Below are positions 46,632-56,928 of a stretch of DNA of 64,000 bases, in pieces (position 1 is the first letter of the stretch; every line of letters begins with the position of its first letter). The notes under the pieces are model-generated. The model did no database searches, was not told where the DNA came from, and worked only from the letters and a program-made list of their open reading frames with translations. Source of the stretch: Bacillus sp. RO1 (GTDB lineage Bacteria; Bacillota; Bacilli; Bacillales; Bacillaceae_I). A program made the position numbers and the translations under genes. The stretch is from assembly GCF_012524115.1 (NCBI RefSeq), contig NZ_JAAZWB010000060.1:56965-120964 (forward strand), read 5' to 3'.

Positions 46632-47723
46632 TCACCTCGTCTCTTCTTTCCGCTCCTTCGCACGCAGCTGTCCGCATGCAGCATCGATGTCGTGACCCTG
46701 CTCACGACGAACTGTTACGTTGACGCCAAGCTTTTTCAACGTTTTTTCAAACAAATTAATTTGTTCTTTTGGCGTTCTCACATAATCACGCTCTGGAACG
46801 TAATTCACTGGAATCAAGTTGACATGACATTTCATGCCTTTTAGAAGTTGTGCTAATTCCTCGGCGTGCTCGACCTGATCATTTACTCCACCGAACAAGC
46901 CATACTCGAAACTAACACGACGTCCTGTTTTATTAATGTAATAACGGATAGATTCCATTAGTTCAGGTAGTTTATATGCTCTATTAATAGGCATCAGTTT
47001 TGAACGTATCTCTGTATTTGGTGCATGGAGGGAAACAGCAAAGTTGATTTGCATGTTTTCATCCGCAAACTTATAGATTTTAGGGATGATTCCACTTGTA
47101 GAAACGGTAATATGGCGTGCGCCGATATTAAGTGCTTTGTCATGGTTAATAATTTTCAAGAAATCGAGCATCTCATCGAAATTATCGAATGGTTCCCCAA
47201 TACCCATGATAACCACATGACTGACACGTTCATCCATTTCATCAAGAGCTTGTTGCACCTTCACAACTTGGGCAACAATTTCTCCTGCTTCAAGGTTACG
47301 TTTTAACCCGCCAAGAGTAGAGGCACAGAACGTACAGCCGATTCGGCAGCCTACCTGTGTAGTTACACAAACAGAATTTCCATATTCATGCTTCATCAGA
47401 ACTGTCTCAATGGAATAACCATCATGCAGTTCAAATAGGAACTTCATCGTTCCATCAGAAGATGTTTGTTGAACAATTGTCTTTAATGTCGTTAGTGCAT
47501 ATGTTTCTTCCAGCTTTTCTCTTAAGCTTTTGGAGAGATTGGACATATCTTCAAATGACGTCACACGCTTTTGATAGAGCCATTCAAAAATCTGTGTTGT
47601 TCTAAATTTTTTCTCTCCGATACTTAGTAACCATTCTTCCAATTCGTGCAATTGTAAAGAATAGATGGACGGTTTTCGCGTTGCTTCTTCTTGTTTGCGT
47701 TGTTCTTTTGTATTATGTTCCAT
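46632..47723 (-). CDS. rlmN: RlmN, 23S rRNA A2503 / tRNA A37 methyltransferase
   Basis: Radical-SAM enzyme making 2-methyladenosine. The 363-residue product has the CxxxCxxC cluster motif in [12 protein letters not shown] (~127-138), [24 protein letters not shown], and the C-terminal catalytic Cys in [13 protein letters not shown]. Length equals B. subtilis. Lies 3 nt after rsmB. Confidence 0.99.
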   Translation of the reverse strand: MEHNTKEQRKQEEATRKPSIYSLQLHELEEWLLSIGEKKFRTTQIFEWLYQKRVTSFEDMSNLSKSLREKLEETYALTTLKTIVQQTSSDGTMKFLFELHDGYSIETVLMKHEYGNSVCVTTQVGCRIGCTFCASTLGGLKRNLEAGEIVAQVVKVQQALDEMDERVSHVVIMGIGEPFDNFDEMLDFLKIINHDKALNIGARHITVSTSGIIPKIYKFADENMQINFAVSLHAPNTEIRSKLMPINRAYKLPELMESIRYYINKTGRRVSFEYGLFGGVNDQVEHAEELAQLLKGMKCHVNLIPVNYVPERDYVRTPKEQINLFEKTLKKLGVNVTVRREQGHDIDAACGQLRAKERKEETR

Positions 47724-47726
47724 CTT

Positions 47727-49064
47727 TTACACCTGCCTTTTTAGTCTAACAATAAAAAATCCATCCGTACCAAAATAGTGAGGCAATAGTTGGAGCATAC
47801 CTTCTTTAACATAGCTGTTTACCTTTTCTGGCAGTAATTCTTTAATGTTGAAATCTATTTCGAACTCTTTGTTTTCTTCTAGAAATGCATGAACAACATC
47901 AGCATTTTCTTCTTTATCAATTGTACATGTACTATATACCAAAGTTCCACCTTTTTTTACAAGAGGTGCCACTTCCTTTAGTATAGCCAATTGAATGGAA
48001 GCTAGTTGCTTGATGTCCTGCATCGACTTCGTATATTTCAAGTCCGGCTTCCTGCGGATAACTCCAAAGCCTGAGCATGGTGCATCCACTAGGATTTTAT
48101 CAAACTGTTCCGGTTTAAAAATTTCTTGGGCCTTTCTGCTATCGAGTGCTTGTGCTTCAATGTTAGAAAGCTTAAGTCGCTCTGCTTGATCTTTAATCAG
48201 CTTTACCTTGTGATCGTGGAGGTCCGTTGAAATGACTTTCCCACTATCCCTTAATAATTCGGCAATATGTGTCGTTTTCCCACCAGGAGCAGCACAGCAA
48301 TCGTAAACATAGTCGCCCTGCTCAACACCAAGAGCACTAGCAACTAGCATGGAACTCTCGTCTTGTATGGTCATATAGCCATTTTTATAGGCATTGGAAT
48401 AAGCCATATTTCCTTTTAAAGAGACAATGCTTTCTTCTGCAACTTCCCCTTTTTCTACATTGAATCCTTGTGCGGTGAGCATTTGCAACACTTCATCCAC
48501 TTCTGCCTTCGCCGTATTTGCTCTTGCCGATTGGTGTGGAGGAACAAGGTTCATTTCACACATTCTTTCTGTATCATGGACGCCATATTGTTCAATCCAT
48601 TTTTCCACTAACCACTTAGGATGGCTTGTTGAAATGGATATACGTTCGACATCATTTTCCAATTTCTCAAGATCAGGAACACCGTCACGCTGTATGGACC
48701 TTAACACGCCATTGACAACAGATGCAACACCTTTGTGACCTCTTTTTTTGGCAATTTCCACCGCTTCATAAATGGCTGCACGTGCAGGAACTTTGTCCAA
48801 ATACAACATTTGATACAAAGTCATCTTTAGCAGGACTTTTACCCAATCCTGCAACTTTTTTTGCTTCTCAATATAAGAAGCCAAGTAATAGTCCAGGGTG
48901 ATGGTCCGTTGGATGGTACCATAGACTATCTCGGTAAATAGCCCGGCATCTTTTTTGGATAACTTACCTGAATCCAAGTAGTTGTTTAACAATAAGTTAC
49001 TGTAGGCTTGCTTTTTTTCGACATTCAATAATGCCTCTAAAGCAAGTTCTCTTACATTTTTCAT
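47727..49064 (-). CDS. rsmB: RsmB, 16S rRNA (cytosine-967-C5) methyltransferase
   Basis: The 445-residue product has an N-terminal NusB-like RNA-binding domain (~1-130) and a C-terminal NSUN-type methyltransferase: VYDCCAAPGGKTTHIAELL (SAM site), LVDAPCSGFGVIRRKPD, and VYSTCTIDKEENADVV with the catalytic Cys. It starts one base after the fmt stop. Confidence 0.98.
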   Translation of the reverse strand: MKNVRELALEALLNVEKKQAYSNLLLNNYLDSGKLSKKDAGLFTEIVYGTIQRTITLDYYLASYIEKQKKLQDWVKVLLKMTLYQMLYLDKVPARAAIYEAVEIAKKRGHKGVASVVNGVLRSIQRDGVPDLEKLENDVERISISTSHPKWLVEKWIEQYGVHDTERMCEMNLVPPHQSARANTAKAEVDEVLQMLTAQGFNVEKGEVAEESIVSLKGNMAYSNAYKNGYMTIQDESSMLVASALGVEQGDYVYDCCAAPGGKTTHIAELLRDSGKVISTDLHDHKVKLIKDQAERLKLSNIEAQALDSRKAQEIFKPEQFDKILVDAPCSGFGVIRRKPDLKYTKSMQDIKQLASIQLAILKEVAPLVKKGGTLVYSTCTIDKEENADVVHAFLEENKEFEIDFNIKELLPEKVNSYVKEGMLQLLPHYFGTDGFFIVRLKRQV

Positions 49065-49065
49065 T

Positions 49066-50013
49066 TTAGTCTCCTAGCTTTATGCCTTCTGATAACGAAG
49101 CTCCTGCACCGTTCAAGTATTGCGAACCAGTCATTCTCTTCTTACCAGCCAGCTGCAAATCTGTTATTTTTATCCCAGTTGAATTACCTGTTTTGACGAT
49201 GAAACCATCATCCTCAATCCCAATGATGGTACCAGGTACAGCATCCTTAGCAGTTTCGGTTTTCTCTCCCCACCAAACTTTCATCACTTGGTCATCCATG
49301 GTTGTATACGCAACCGGCCATGGATGCAAGCCTCGAATATGGTTATAGATCTCCTCACCATTTTGCGTCCAGTCAATCTTTTCCTGTTCCCGCTTAATGT
49401 TGGAAGCGAACGTTGCTTCTTCATGGTTTTGGACTTCCGCTTGTAGCTTTTCTTCAAAAAGTAGCGGAAGCGTTTCTGAGAGCAGCTTAGATCCGGCCAC
49501 ACTTAATTTATCATGCAACGTGCCGACATGGTCACGCTCTTCAATTTCCACTTCCACCTGTGTCAGCATATCACCGGCATCCAATTTTTCTACCATATAC
49601 ATGATAGTAACACCTGTTTTTTCATGACCCTGGATGATAGAGTAATGAATTGGTGCTCCGCCTCGCAATTTTGGAAGCAAGGAAGCATGGACATTGATAC
49701 AGCCATATTTCGGTGCATCAAGCAGGGGCTTAGGTAAAATCTGCCCAAATGCTGCTGTTACAATCAAATCCGGCTCTAAGGAAGTGATTTTTTCATACTC
49801 CACAGCTTCTTTAATTTTTTCGGGTTGATAAACCGGGATGTTATGTTTTTCTGCCTCTACTTTTACCGGGGGTGGTGTTAACACCTTTTTTCTGCCTTTC
49901 GGGCGGTCAGGTTGGGTTACTACTGCAATTACTTCATATCCGTCCTGGATGATTTGTTGCAAGACTGGTACCGCAAAATCCGGCGTCCCCATAAACACAA
50001 TTTTCTTCTTCAT
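49066..50013 (-). CDS. fmt: Methionyl-tRNA formyltransferase
   Basis: Formylates initiator Met-tRNA. The 315-residue product begins [18 protein letters not shown]; the catalytic region is [20 protein letters not shown] (~104-123) with Asn-His-Asp geometry, followed by the C-terminal OB domain. The ATG at 50013 follows AAGGGTGA, which contains the def stop. Confidence 0.99.
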   Translation of the reverse strand: MKKKIVFMGTPDFAVPVLQQIIQDGYEVIAVVTQPDRPKGRKKVLTPPPVKVEAEKHNIPVYQPEKIKEAVEYEKITSLEPDLIVTAAFGQILPKPLLDAPKYGCINVHASLLPKLRGGAPIHYSIIQGHEKTGVTIMYMVEKLDAGDMLTQVEVEIEERDHVGTLHDKLSVAGSKLLSETLPLLFEEKLQAEVQNHEEATFASNIKREQEKIDWTQNGEEIYNHIRGLHPWPVAYTTMDDQVMKVWWGEKTETAKDAVPGTIIGIEDDGFIVKTGNSTGIKITDLQLAGKKRMTGSQYLNGAGASLSEGIKLGD

Positions 50014-50018
50014 TTCTA

Positions 50019-50498
50019 TCACCCTTCTACTTCCAACTCGTCTGGTTCAATATACCTTAACACTTTAGATGTGAACAATACACCGTTTAAATGGTCAATC
50101 TCATGCTGTATAGCACGGGCAAGGAATCCTCGTGCCTCCAGCTCATACCATTTGCCTTTACGGTTCTGAGCGCGTACCTTCACATAATCGGCGCGTTTCA
50201 CTTCTCCATACAAGTCAGGAAAGCTTAAGCAGCCTTCAGGTCCGACCTGTTCTCCTTCTTCTTCTATGATCTCAGGGTTGATCAGTTCTACCTTCCCATG
50301 TTTATCATCAATATCTACAATCGCGATTCTTTTTGCAACACCGATTTGCGGTGCTGCGAGGCCGACCCCGTCTGCCTCGAGCATCGTATCATACATATTG
50401 TTCAAGAGTCGAATCAACCTTTTATCAAAAAGAGTAACCGCCTCACAGTTTTGCTCCAACACTTGCGCTGGGTACTTCACAATATCTAATATAGTCAA
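50019..50498 (-). CDS. def: Peptide deformylase
   Basis: Removes the formyl group from new proteins, the reverse partner of Fmt. Three metal-site motifs are present: [17 protein letters not shown], and [10 protein letters not shown] chose the TTG at 50498 (GGAGGA 7 nt upstream; 159 residues, starting [13 protein letters not shown] after Met); the ATG at 50513 has no SD and adds five residues. Lies between priA and fmt as in B. subtilis. Confidence 0.97.
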   Translation of the reverse strand: MTILDIVKYPAQVLEQNCEAVTLFDKRLIRLLNNMYDTMLEADGVGLAAPQIGVAKRIAIVDIDDKHGKVELINPEIIEEEGEQVGPEGCLSFPDLYGEVKRADYVKVRAQNRKGKWYELEARGFLARAIQHEIDHLNGVLFTSKVLRYIEPDELEVEG

Positions 50499-50516
50499 TC
50501 TTAATTCCTCCATCTG

Positions 50517-52928
50517 TTACATAAGCATATATGGATTTAAATCAATATGAACAGCTAATTTATCTTGATCCATTTGTGTTTGGTATTTTTCTATTACCGT
50601 TTTCAGTGCTGCGTGTAGATTTGGTTCTCGTTTATACTTAATGATGCATTGATACCTGTAGCGGTCTTTTATTCTCGCTATAGGAGAAGCAACCGGTCCA
50701 AGTATAACAGCCTCATTGGATAATTGCATGTTTAAAAAATGGGTAATTTTTTCTGTCACGGTAACCACTTTGGTTAATTCCTGGTGTGTCACGGTAACTA
50801 GCGCCAAATAGTAAAATGGCGGATATTGATGCAGTTTTCTAATTTGCATTTCTTTTTGGTAAAATTCCAGGTAGTTGTGTGTGCCGGCAAGCTCCACACT
50901 GTAATGTTCCGGGCTATACGTCTGGACGACTACTTCTCCGGCCAGTTCGTGTCTACCAGCTCTTCCGCTTACCTGTGTGAGGAGCTGGAAGGTTTTTTCG
51001 GAAGAACGAAAATCAGGAACGTTCAGCATCGTATCTGCCGTCAATACCCCAACAAGGGTTACAAGCGGAAAATCAAGCCCTTTGGCAATCATTTGCGTAC
51101 CAAGCAGAATATCTGCCTTCTGGTCACCAAATTGCTTGAGAAGCTTTTCATGGGAGCCCTTCCTGCTCGTCGTATCCACGTCCATCCTTATTACCCTTGC
51201 TTGTGGAAGAAGTTTTGTTAGTTCTTCTTCGACTTTTTGGGTACCTGTTCCAAAGAAACGGAAATGTTCACTGTCGCAAGATGGACACGTAGAACGGACA
51301 GGTTCTTCGTAGCCACAATAATGACATTTCATTTGGTTGCTGCTTCGGTGATAAGTCAATGAGATGTCACAATGAGGACATTCCACCACATATCCACAGT
51401 CTCGACACATTACAAAAGAAGAATAACCCCTTTTATTTAAAAATAAAACGGATTGTTCGCCTTTTTCCAATCTAGACTGGAGCTTTTCAAGAAGGCTTCT
51501 TGAGAACATCGACCTGTTCCCGTCTCGCAATTCCTCTCTCATGTCGACAATTTCCACTGCCGGCATTCCTTGTTCACTCATTCTCTTGTACATCGTCAAA
51601 AGATTATATACCCCTTTGGATGCACGGGCGAAGGTTTCAAGCGTGGGGGTGGCACTGCCAAGAACAACAGGGCATTGGTGATATCTGCCCCTTTCTAAAG
51701 CAATATCGCGGGCATGATAACGCGGGGTGTCCTCTTGTTTATAGCTTGTTTCATGTTCTTCATCTATGATGATTATGCCTACATTTTCAAAGGGAGCAAA
51801 GATAGCGGACCTGGCACCTACTACAACCTTGACTTCCTTTCGATGTATTTTTCTCCATTCATCGTATTTTTCTCCCATACCAAGACCGCTGTGCATGACT
51901 GCCACGTCGGAACCGAACCTTGATTTAAATCGGTTGACCATTTGCGGAGTCAAGGCAATTTCAGGGACAAGAACAATTGCTTCTTTTCCTTGCTTAAGTA
52001 CAGCATCCACAGCCTGCATATATACTTCTGTTTTACCGCTCCCTGTGACACCGAACATGACAAACGCTTCATGCGTATGTTGTTCAATAGAATCTAAAAT
52101 GGGTATGATCGCTTCTTGTTGTTGTTGGGTTAAGGGAAGCGCTTGAGACTTTTCAAATTCCCTGTTTTCATATGGATCTCTGTATATTTCTTCATCATTT
52201 TCTGAGAGGATACCAAGTTTTACTAATGCGTGAATCGCACTTGTCCCAATCTGCAACTCTTCTAACAGAGTTTTTTTATCCATCTTTTCAATACTTGTTT
52301 CTAAGAAAAAGTCCAACAGCTTATGTTGTGCTGCAGCACGAGCAGAGATTTTCTTTTTTGCTTCTGTTAGGGCCTCTTTCGACACCTGTAACTCCACTAC
52401 TTTTCTCGTTTTCTTGGAAAGTTTATCTTTAACCTCATAATAAACTTCTAAAACGTCCTCTTCGATCAGATGTTTGATTGTTTTAAAGTGACTTGTCCCT
52501 ACCACCTCTTCAAATTTCACACGATTGGAGGTGTGGAAGAATGGTTGAAGCTCTGAAGGGACTCCCTCTATGTTTCTGGCAATTAGCCATTTTTCATATT
52601 TCGCCTTTAATGCGGCTGGTAACATTGCTTGGTAAGCTGAAATAGTAAAACATAGAGTATGGTCTCTAAGCCAGTCTGCAAGTTGCATAAGTTCTTTTGT
52701 CAGGATTGGCTGAATATCTATCAATGAAGTGATCGGACGTGTTTTAGGAACAGTAGTACTATCTTTCACATCCACGACAAAGCCTTGGATCTGCCTTGGA
52801 CCAAAAGGTACATTCACCCTCATTCCAGGTTGTATGAACCCATTCCATTTTGAAGGAATCTCATAATCAAAGGCTCTATCCGTTTGTTTGGCAGGAACAT
52901 CAACGATCACACTAGCATAATAGGTCAT
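50517..52928 (-). CDS. priA: PriA, primosomal helicase
   Basis: Restarts replication at stalled forks. The 803-residue product has the N-terminal 3'-DNA-binding domain (~1-110), helicase motif I VTGSGKTEVY, DEEH box IIIDEEHETSYKQED, an eight-cysteine zinc-binding insert (CRDCGYVVECPHC ... CHYCGY ... CPSC), and the second lobe with GTQMIAKGLDFP and QVSGRAGR. Its start overlaps the coaBC stop (ATGA). Confidence 0.98.
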   Translation of the reverse strand: MTYYASVIVDVPAKQTDRAFDYEIPSKWNGFIQPGMRVNVPFGPRQIQGFVVDVKDSTTVPKTRPITSLIDIQPILTKELMQLADWLRDHTLCFTISAYQAMLPAALKAKYEKWLIARNIEGVPSELQPFFHTSNRVKFEEVVGTSHFKTIKHLIEEDVLEVYYEVKDKLSKKTRKVVELQVSKEALTEAKKKISARAAAQHKLLDFFLETSIEKMDKKTLLEELQIGTSAIHALVKLGILSENDEEIYRDPYENREFEKSQALPLTQQQQEAIIPILDSIEQHTHEAFVMFGVTGSGKTEVYMQAVDAVLKQGKEAIVLVPEIALTPQMVNRFKSRFGSDVAVMHSGLGMGEKYDEWRKIHRKEVKVVVGARSAIFAPFENVGIIIIDEEHETSYKQEDTPRYHARDIALERGRYHQCPVVLGSATPTLETFARASKGVYNLLTMYKRMSEQGMPAVEIVDMREELRDGNRSMFSRSLLEKLQSRLEKGEQSVLFLNKRGYSSFVMCRDCGYVVECPHCDISLTYHRSSNQMKCHYCGYEEPVRSTCPSCDSEHFRFFGTGTQKVEEELTKLLPQARVIRMDVDTTSRKGSHEKLLKQFGDQKADILLGTQMIAKGLDFPLVTLVGVLTADTMLNVPDFRSSEKTFQLLTQVSGRAGRHELAGEVVVQTYSPEHYSVELAGTHNYLEFYQKEMQIRKLHQYPPFYYLALVTVTHQELTKVVTVTEKITHFLNMQLSNEAVILGPVASPIARIKDRYRYQCIIKYKREPNLHAALKTVIEKYQTQMDQDKLAVHIDLNPYMLM

Positions 52929-54130
52929 CGTTCTTCCTCAAGTGTTGCTGCTACTTCCTCAAGCAGTGCATAAGCCACATCCTGTTTGGTCATCATCGGC
53001 AGGGATATGCTTGTTCCATCTTTTTTATAGATGGTTACTAAATTCGTATCTGTTCCAAAGCCAGCACCTGAAACTGTTACATTGTTGGCTACTACGTAAT
53101 CCAGGTTTTTCTTTGCAAGCTTACCTTTGGCATATTCCTCTACATTATTTGTTTCAGCTGCAAACCCTACCAGCAACTGGTGTTCTTTTCTTTCTCCTAA
53201 TGTTTTGAGGATATCTTTTGTCCGCTCTAACTCCAGAACGCTGTCCCCGTCCTGCTTTTTCATTTTTATGTCAGAAACAAACTTAGGACGGTAGTCGGCA
53301 ACGGCAGCTGATTTTATGACGACATCCGTTTGTTCATAATGAGCCATCACTGCGTTAAACATTTCTTCAGCAGATTCCACTCGGATTGTTTTTACATTCG
53401 GAGGATCAGGAAGGTTTGTCGGACCTGATACCAAGATAACTTCTGCACCTAAACTAGCTGCAGCTTCCGCAATGGCATAGCCCATCTTCCCTGTTGAACG
53501 GTTAGTGAAAAAGCGTACCGGGTCCACTTTTTCAATAGTCGGGCCTGCTGTAACAAGAATCTGTTTACCTGTTAGCGTTAATTTGTCATGTTTCTGAAAA
53601 AACCGCTTCAGTCCTTCAACAATGGTTTCAGGTTCTTCCAATCTACCCTTTCCTACATAACCACACGCCAAAAAACCTTCTCCCGGTTCAATAAATCGAT
53701 AACCGAAAGACACAAGCCGCTCCATATTTTGCTTAACTGCAGGATGATCATACATATGTACATTCATAGCTGGTGCGATCCATACAGGGGCCGTACTTGC
53801 CAATAAAGTTGTCGTAATCATATCATCCGCTAAACCGTTCGCAAGCTTACCGATTACATTTGCGGTCGCAGGCGCAACAAGCACCACATCTGCCCAGTCT
53901 GCAAGGTCAATATGTGAAATAACGGCAGGATTCTTTTCTTCGAATGTATCCGTGAATACTTCGTTTCTTGATAAAGCTTGAAAAGACAACGGTGTAACAA
54001 ATTTGCAGGCAGACTGGCTCATAATTACCTTTACTTCGGCACCTTGCTGAACCAGTTTACTTGTTAAAGCGACCGCTTTATATACTGCTATACCACCTGT
54101 TACACACAATAGGATTTTTTTATTTTTCAT
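52925..54130 (-). CDS. coaBC: CoaBC, bifunctional phosphopantothenoylcysteine synthetase/decarboxylase
   Basis: Two steps of coenzyme A synthesis. The 401-residue fusion has an N-terminal FMN decarboxylase (LLCVTGGIAVYKA; catalytic His in VISHIDLADWAD; PAMNVHMYDHPAVKQN; Cys in FLACGYVGKGRL) and a C-terminal CTP-dependent ligase (GPTIEKVDPVRFFTNRSTG; VIKSAAVADYRPK). It is separated from rpoZ by 540 bp holding a repeat pair, whereas in B. subtilis the genes are adjacent. Confidence 0.98.
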   Translation of the reverse strand: MKNKKILLCVTGGIAVYKAVALTSKLVQQGAEVKVIMSQSACKFVTPLSFQALSRNEVFTDTFEEKNPAVISHIDLADWADVVLVAPATANVIGKLANGLADDMITTTLLASTAPVWIAPAMNVHMYDHPAVKQNMERLVSFGYRFIEPGEGFLACGYVGKGRLEEPETIVEGLKRFFQKHDKLTLTGKQILVTAGPTIEKVDPVRFFTNRSTGKMGYAIAEAAASLGAEVILVSGPTNLPDPPNVKTIRVESAEEMFNAVMAHYEQTDVVIKSAAVADYRPKFVSDIKMKKQDGDSVLELERTKDILKTLGERKEHQLLVGFAAETNNVEEYAKGKLAKKNLDYVVANNVTVSGAGFGTDTNLVTIYKKDGTSISLPMMTKQDVAYALLEEVAATLEEER

Positions 54131-54270
54131 TTCACAACCCCCGTCATGTACTTGAAAATCTGTTTTCTCCCACTATCTTTAGACTGTGCCTCTTGCCTCA
54201 TTAAGAAAAACCGTGCAAAATCCGCCCGGTCCTTTTTATTGTGAAAATTTTTGCGGTTTGGTTAATCGCC

Positions 54271-54612
54271 GCTGTTCCTTTCCGCAAATGGCTTCGCTTT
54301 CCTAGGGGCGGTGCTTGAGCCTCCTCGCTCCGCTGCGGGGTCTCAAGCTACCGCTATCTCCCTCAGGAGTCTTCGCCTTTTGCTCCAATCCACAGCTTGA
54401 AGTTACTCAAACGAAAGGTTACTTCATTTTCAGTTAACTCATTTAGATGCCTTTTCACAAAACCTTAGGTAAAAGAAGTCATCTTGTTGATTGGAGTGGA
54501 AGGCGCGGAGACGCCCGCGGGAGGAAGGGACAGGTGAGACCCCGGAAGGCGAAGCCTGAGGAGGATCACGGACCGCCCGCAGGCAAGCGAAGCGCCTGGA
54601 CGGAAATCAACC
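54271..54612. repeat. Composite structured repeat, inverted pair (copy 6)
   Basis: Module A at 54271-54396 and module B at 54487-54612 face each other over a 90-bp spacer that contains ATTTTCAGTTAACTC, as in copy 1. Core stem of A: GCGGT-GCTTGAG paired with CTCAAGCT-ACCGC. It lies 31 bp past the rpoZ terminator and ~140 bp before coaBC. The rest of the rpoZ-coaBC gap (54131-54270) holds nothing recognisable besides the likely coaBC promoter zone. Confidence 0.87.
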
Positions 54613-54639
54613 GTACTATACACTTTCTTTCTTTTTAAA

Positions 54640-54671
54640 AAAATAACAACCTATTTCTAGGTTGTTATCTT
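54640..54671 (-). terminator. rpoZ terminator
   Basis: ATAACAACCTA pairs with TAGGTTGTTAT around a 4-nt loop and is followed by TTTTTTT on the minus strand, directly after the rpoZ stop. Confidence 0.92.
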
Positions 54672-54904
54672 TACTTGTGATTTAGGATGCCTTCGCTTCT
54701 TTCAGCAGTTTTAATAGTCTTGGCAGATAATAAGCCTGCGTCAATCTCTTCAAGGGCCTTCCCAACAAATTTGTGAGAAACCGTTTTTTCGATCATTTGA
54801 TCGTTTACTTGTTGCAATTCACGAGCGCGTCGTGCAGAAACGGTTACAAGTGTATATTTTGAATCTAATTTTTGCATTAGTGAATCAATAGATGGGTATA
54901 GCAT
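54671..54904 (-). CDS. rpoZ: RNA polymerase omega subunit
   Basis: A 77-residue assembly factor of RNA polymerase. The ATG at 54904 gives [20 protein letters not shown] and the conserved [10 protein letters not shown] segment. It follows gmk by 1 nt and is closed by a terminator, so the yloC-remA-gmk-rpoZ unit ends here. Confidence 0.98.
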   Translation of the reverse strand: MLYPSIDSLMQKLDSKYTLVTVSARRARELQQVNDQMIEKTVSHKFVGKALEEIDAGLLSAKTIKTAERSEGILNHK

Positions 54905-54905
54905 A

Positions 54906-55535
<630 letters not shown>

Positions 55536-55799
55536 CTACCCTTCATCAGACATATCATCTTTATTTACCAGGCGCTGTGCCACGGTTTCCGGTTGCACTG
55601 CCGATAAGATAACATGATCGCTATCCATTATTAGTACTGCTCTTGTACGTCTTCCATAAGTTGCATCTATTAACATACCCTGATCTCTTGCATCTTGGAT
55701 GATCCGTTTAATTGGAGCAGATTCAGGACTAACAATAGATATGATACGATTTGCTGATACGATATTACCAAAGCCAATATTAATCAACTTTATGCTCAT
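55536..55799 (-). CDS. remA: RemA, biofilm matrix regulator
   Basis: A DNA-binding protein that activates matrix and osmoprotection genes in Bacillus by forming rings that wrap DNA. The 87-residue product, starting [18 protein letters not shown], is nearly identical in pattern to B. subtilis RemA, including [22 protein letters not shown] at 55799 with GAGGTGGG upstream. Confidence 0.97.
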   Translation of the reverse strand: MSIKLINIGFGNIVSANRIISIVSPESAPIKRIIQDARDQGMLIDATYGRRTRAVLIMDSDHVILSAVQPETVAQRLVNKDDMSDEG

Positions 55800-55859
55800 G
55801 GTTCCCACCTCTTGTTACAAACTCTATTCTAACCGTGTTCAATGGTTAGTAATCAACGA

Positions 55860-56735
55860 TTATTCAATGTTTTGCACCTGTTCTTTAATTTTTTCCAGGC
55901 AAGCTTTCATTTCGACTACCAGATTCGCAATATTTGCGTTGTTTGCCTTGGAACCGATGGTATTTACTTCCCTGTTCAATTCCTGCACAAGGAAATCCAG
56001 CTTCCTGCCTACCGGCCCTGTGGAATGGAGGGATTGGGTAAATTGACCAAGGTGGCTGTTAATTCTTTTCAATTCTTCATTAATGTCAGCCTTATCAGCA
56101 AAAATTGCGGCTTCTGCCAGTATACGTTGTTCGTCTATCTGGGAACCTAAATATTCCTTCAGCTTTTTTTCCAAACGCAACCGATACGCTTCCACAACTG
56201 TCGGACCTAATTCTGCAAGTTGTTCCGACATAGTTCCGATAAAGTTTAAATGAGTGATAATATCCTTTTTCAACTGATCGCCCTCAGCAGCACGCATGGC
56301 AACCAATTGCTTGGACGCTGAATGGATTTGTTCGAGCAACAATTCTCCTATTGCTTCCATTCCTGTCTGTGTTTCCATAATCGTAAACACATTTTCTAAT
56401 TTTAGTATATCATTAATCTCAATGGAACCGGAAATTTGGTATCTATCTTTTACCTTATGTATAGAATCTATGTATGCCGAAAGAAGCTCCCAATCCACAT
56501 TCAAATGTTTATCTTGAGTGTCTTGGCCCTCAATCGTTATGAACATTTCTATTCTTCCTCTTTGCAAATAAGAGCTAACGACTTTTTTCATCGTCTCTTC
56601 CATTGCTAGGAACTGCTTAGGCATCCGGATATTAATCTCACAAAAGCGATGGTTGACAGATTTCATCTCGACAAGAACCTGATACGCTCCTTGAGCCGCT
56701 TCTGCCCGCCCAAAGCCTGTCATACTTTTCACCAT
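55860..56735 (-). CDS. yloC: YicC-family endoribonuclease-like protein (YloC)
   Basis: The 291-residue product starts MVKSMTGFGRAEAAQG; the YicC family was recently linked to RNA cleavage and sRNA decay (family knowledge). Conserved parts are VEMKSVNHRFCEINIRMPKQ near the N-terminus and the C-terminal GRKLDFLVQELNREVNTIGSK. The middle is long helices. The ATG at 56735 is chosen by family start; the SD (GTGAG) is modest. It heads the yloC-remA-gmk-rpoZ unit. Confidence 0.93.
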   Translation of the reverse strand: MVKSMTGFGRAEAAQGAYQVLVEMKSVNHRFCEINIRMPKQFLAMEETMKKVVSSYLQRGRIEMFITIEGQDTQDKHLNVDWELLSAYIDSIHKVKDRYQISGSIEINDILKLENVFTIMETQTGMEAIGELLLEQIHSASKQLVAMRAAEGDQLKKDIITHLNFIGTMSEQLAELGPTVVEAYRLRLEKKLKEYLGSQIDEQRILAEAAIFADKADINEELKRINSHLGQFTQSLHSTGPVGRKLDFLVQELNREVNTIGSKANNANIANLVVEMKACLEKIKEQVQNIE

Positions 56736-56809
56736 AGTATACTCACGTCCGTTCTTAAGTATAGAAAAAGAGCCGGAAAACTGGCTATTGTTGATGCTAA
56801 GCAACCACT

Positions 56810-56815
56810 ATATTA
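56810..56815 (-). promoter_or_regulatory. Candidate extended -10 for yloC
   Basis: TGC-TAATAT on the minus strand, an extended -10 (TGN), about 75 nt before the yloC ATG. The -35 (TTTCAA at 17 bp) is weak. Confidence 0.35.
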
Positions 56816-56888
56816 GCATTGTTTCCCCTAATTTGAAAGCTATTTTTATAGAAAATTAAGTGGGTATTTAAATGATGGCGAAAAAAGA

Positions 56889-56924
56889 AGAAAAGGCAAT
56901 AGAGTTCCCCTCTACTACCTTGAA
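56889..56924 (-). terminator. Terminator of the calcium ATPase gene
   Basis: AAGGTAGTAGAG pairs with CTCTATTGCCTT (two G-T pairs) around a 5-nt loop, followed by TTCTTCTTTTTT on the minus strand. Confidence 0.78.
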
Positions 56925-56928
56925 TTTA

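Noticed and set aside
50499..50513. ATG start of def at 50513
   Set aside because: No SD upstream, while the TTG at 50498 has GGAGGA at 7 nt and gives the family length.
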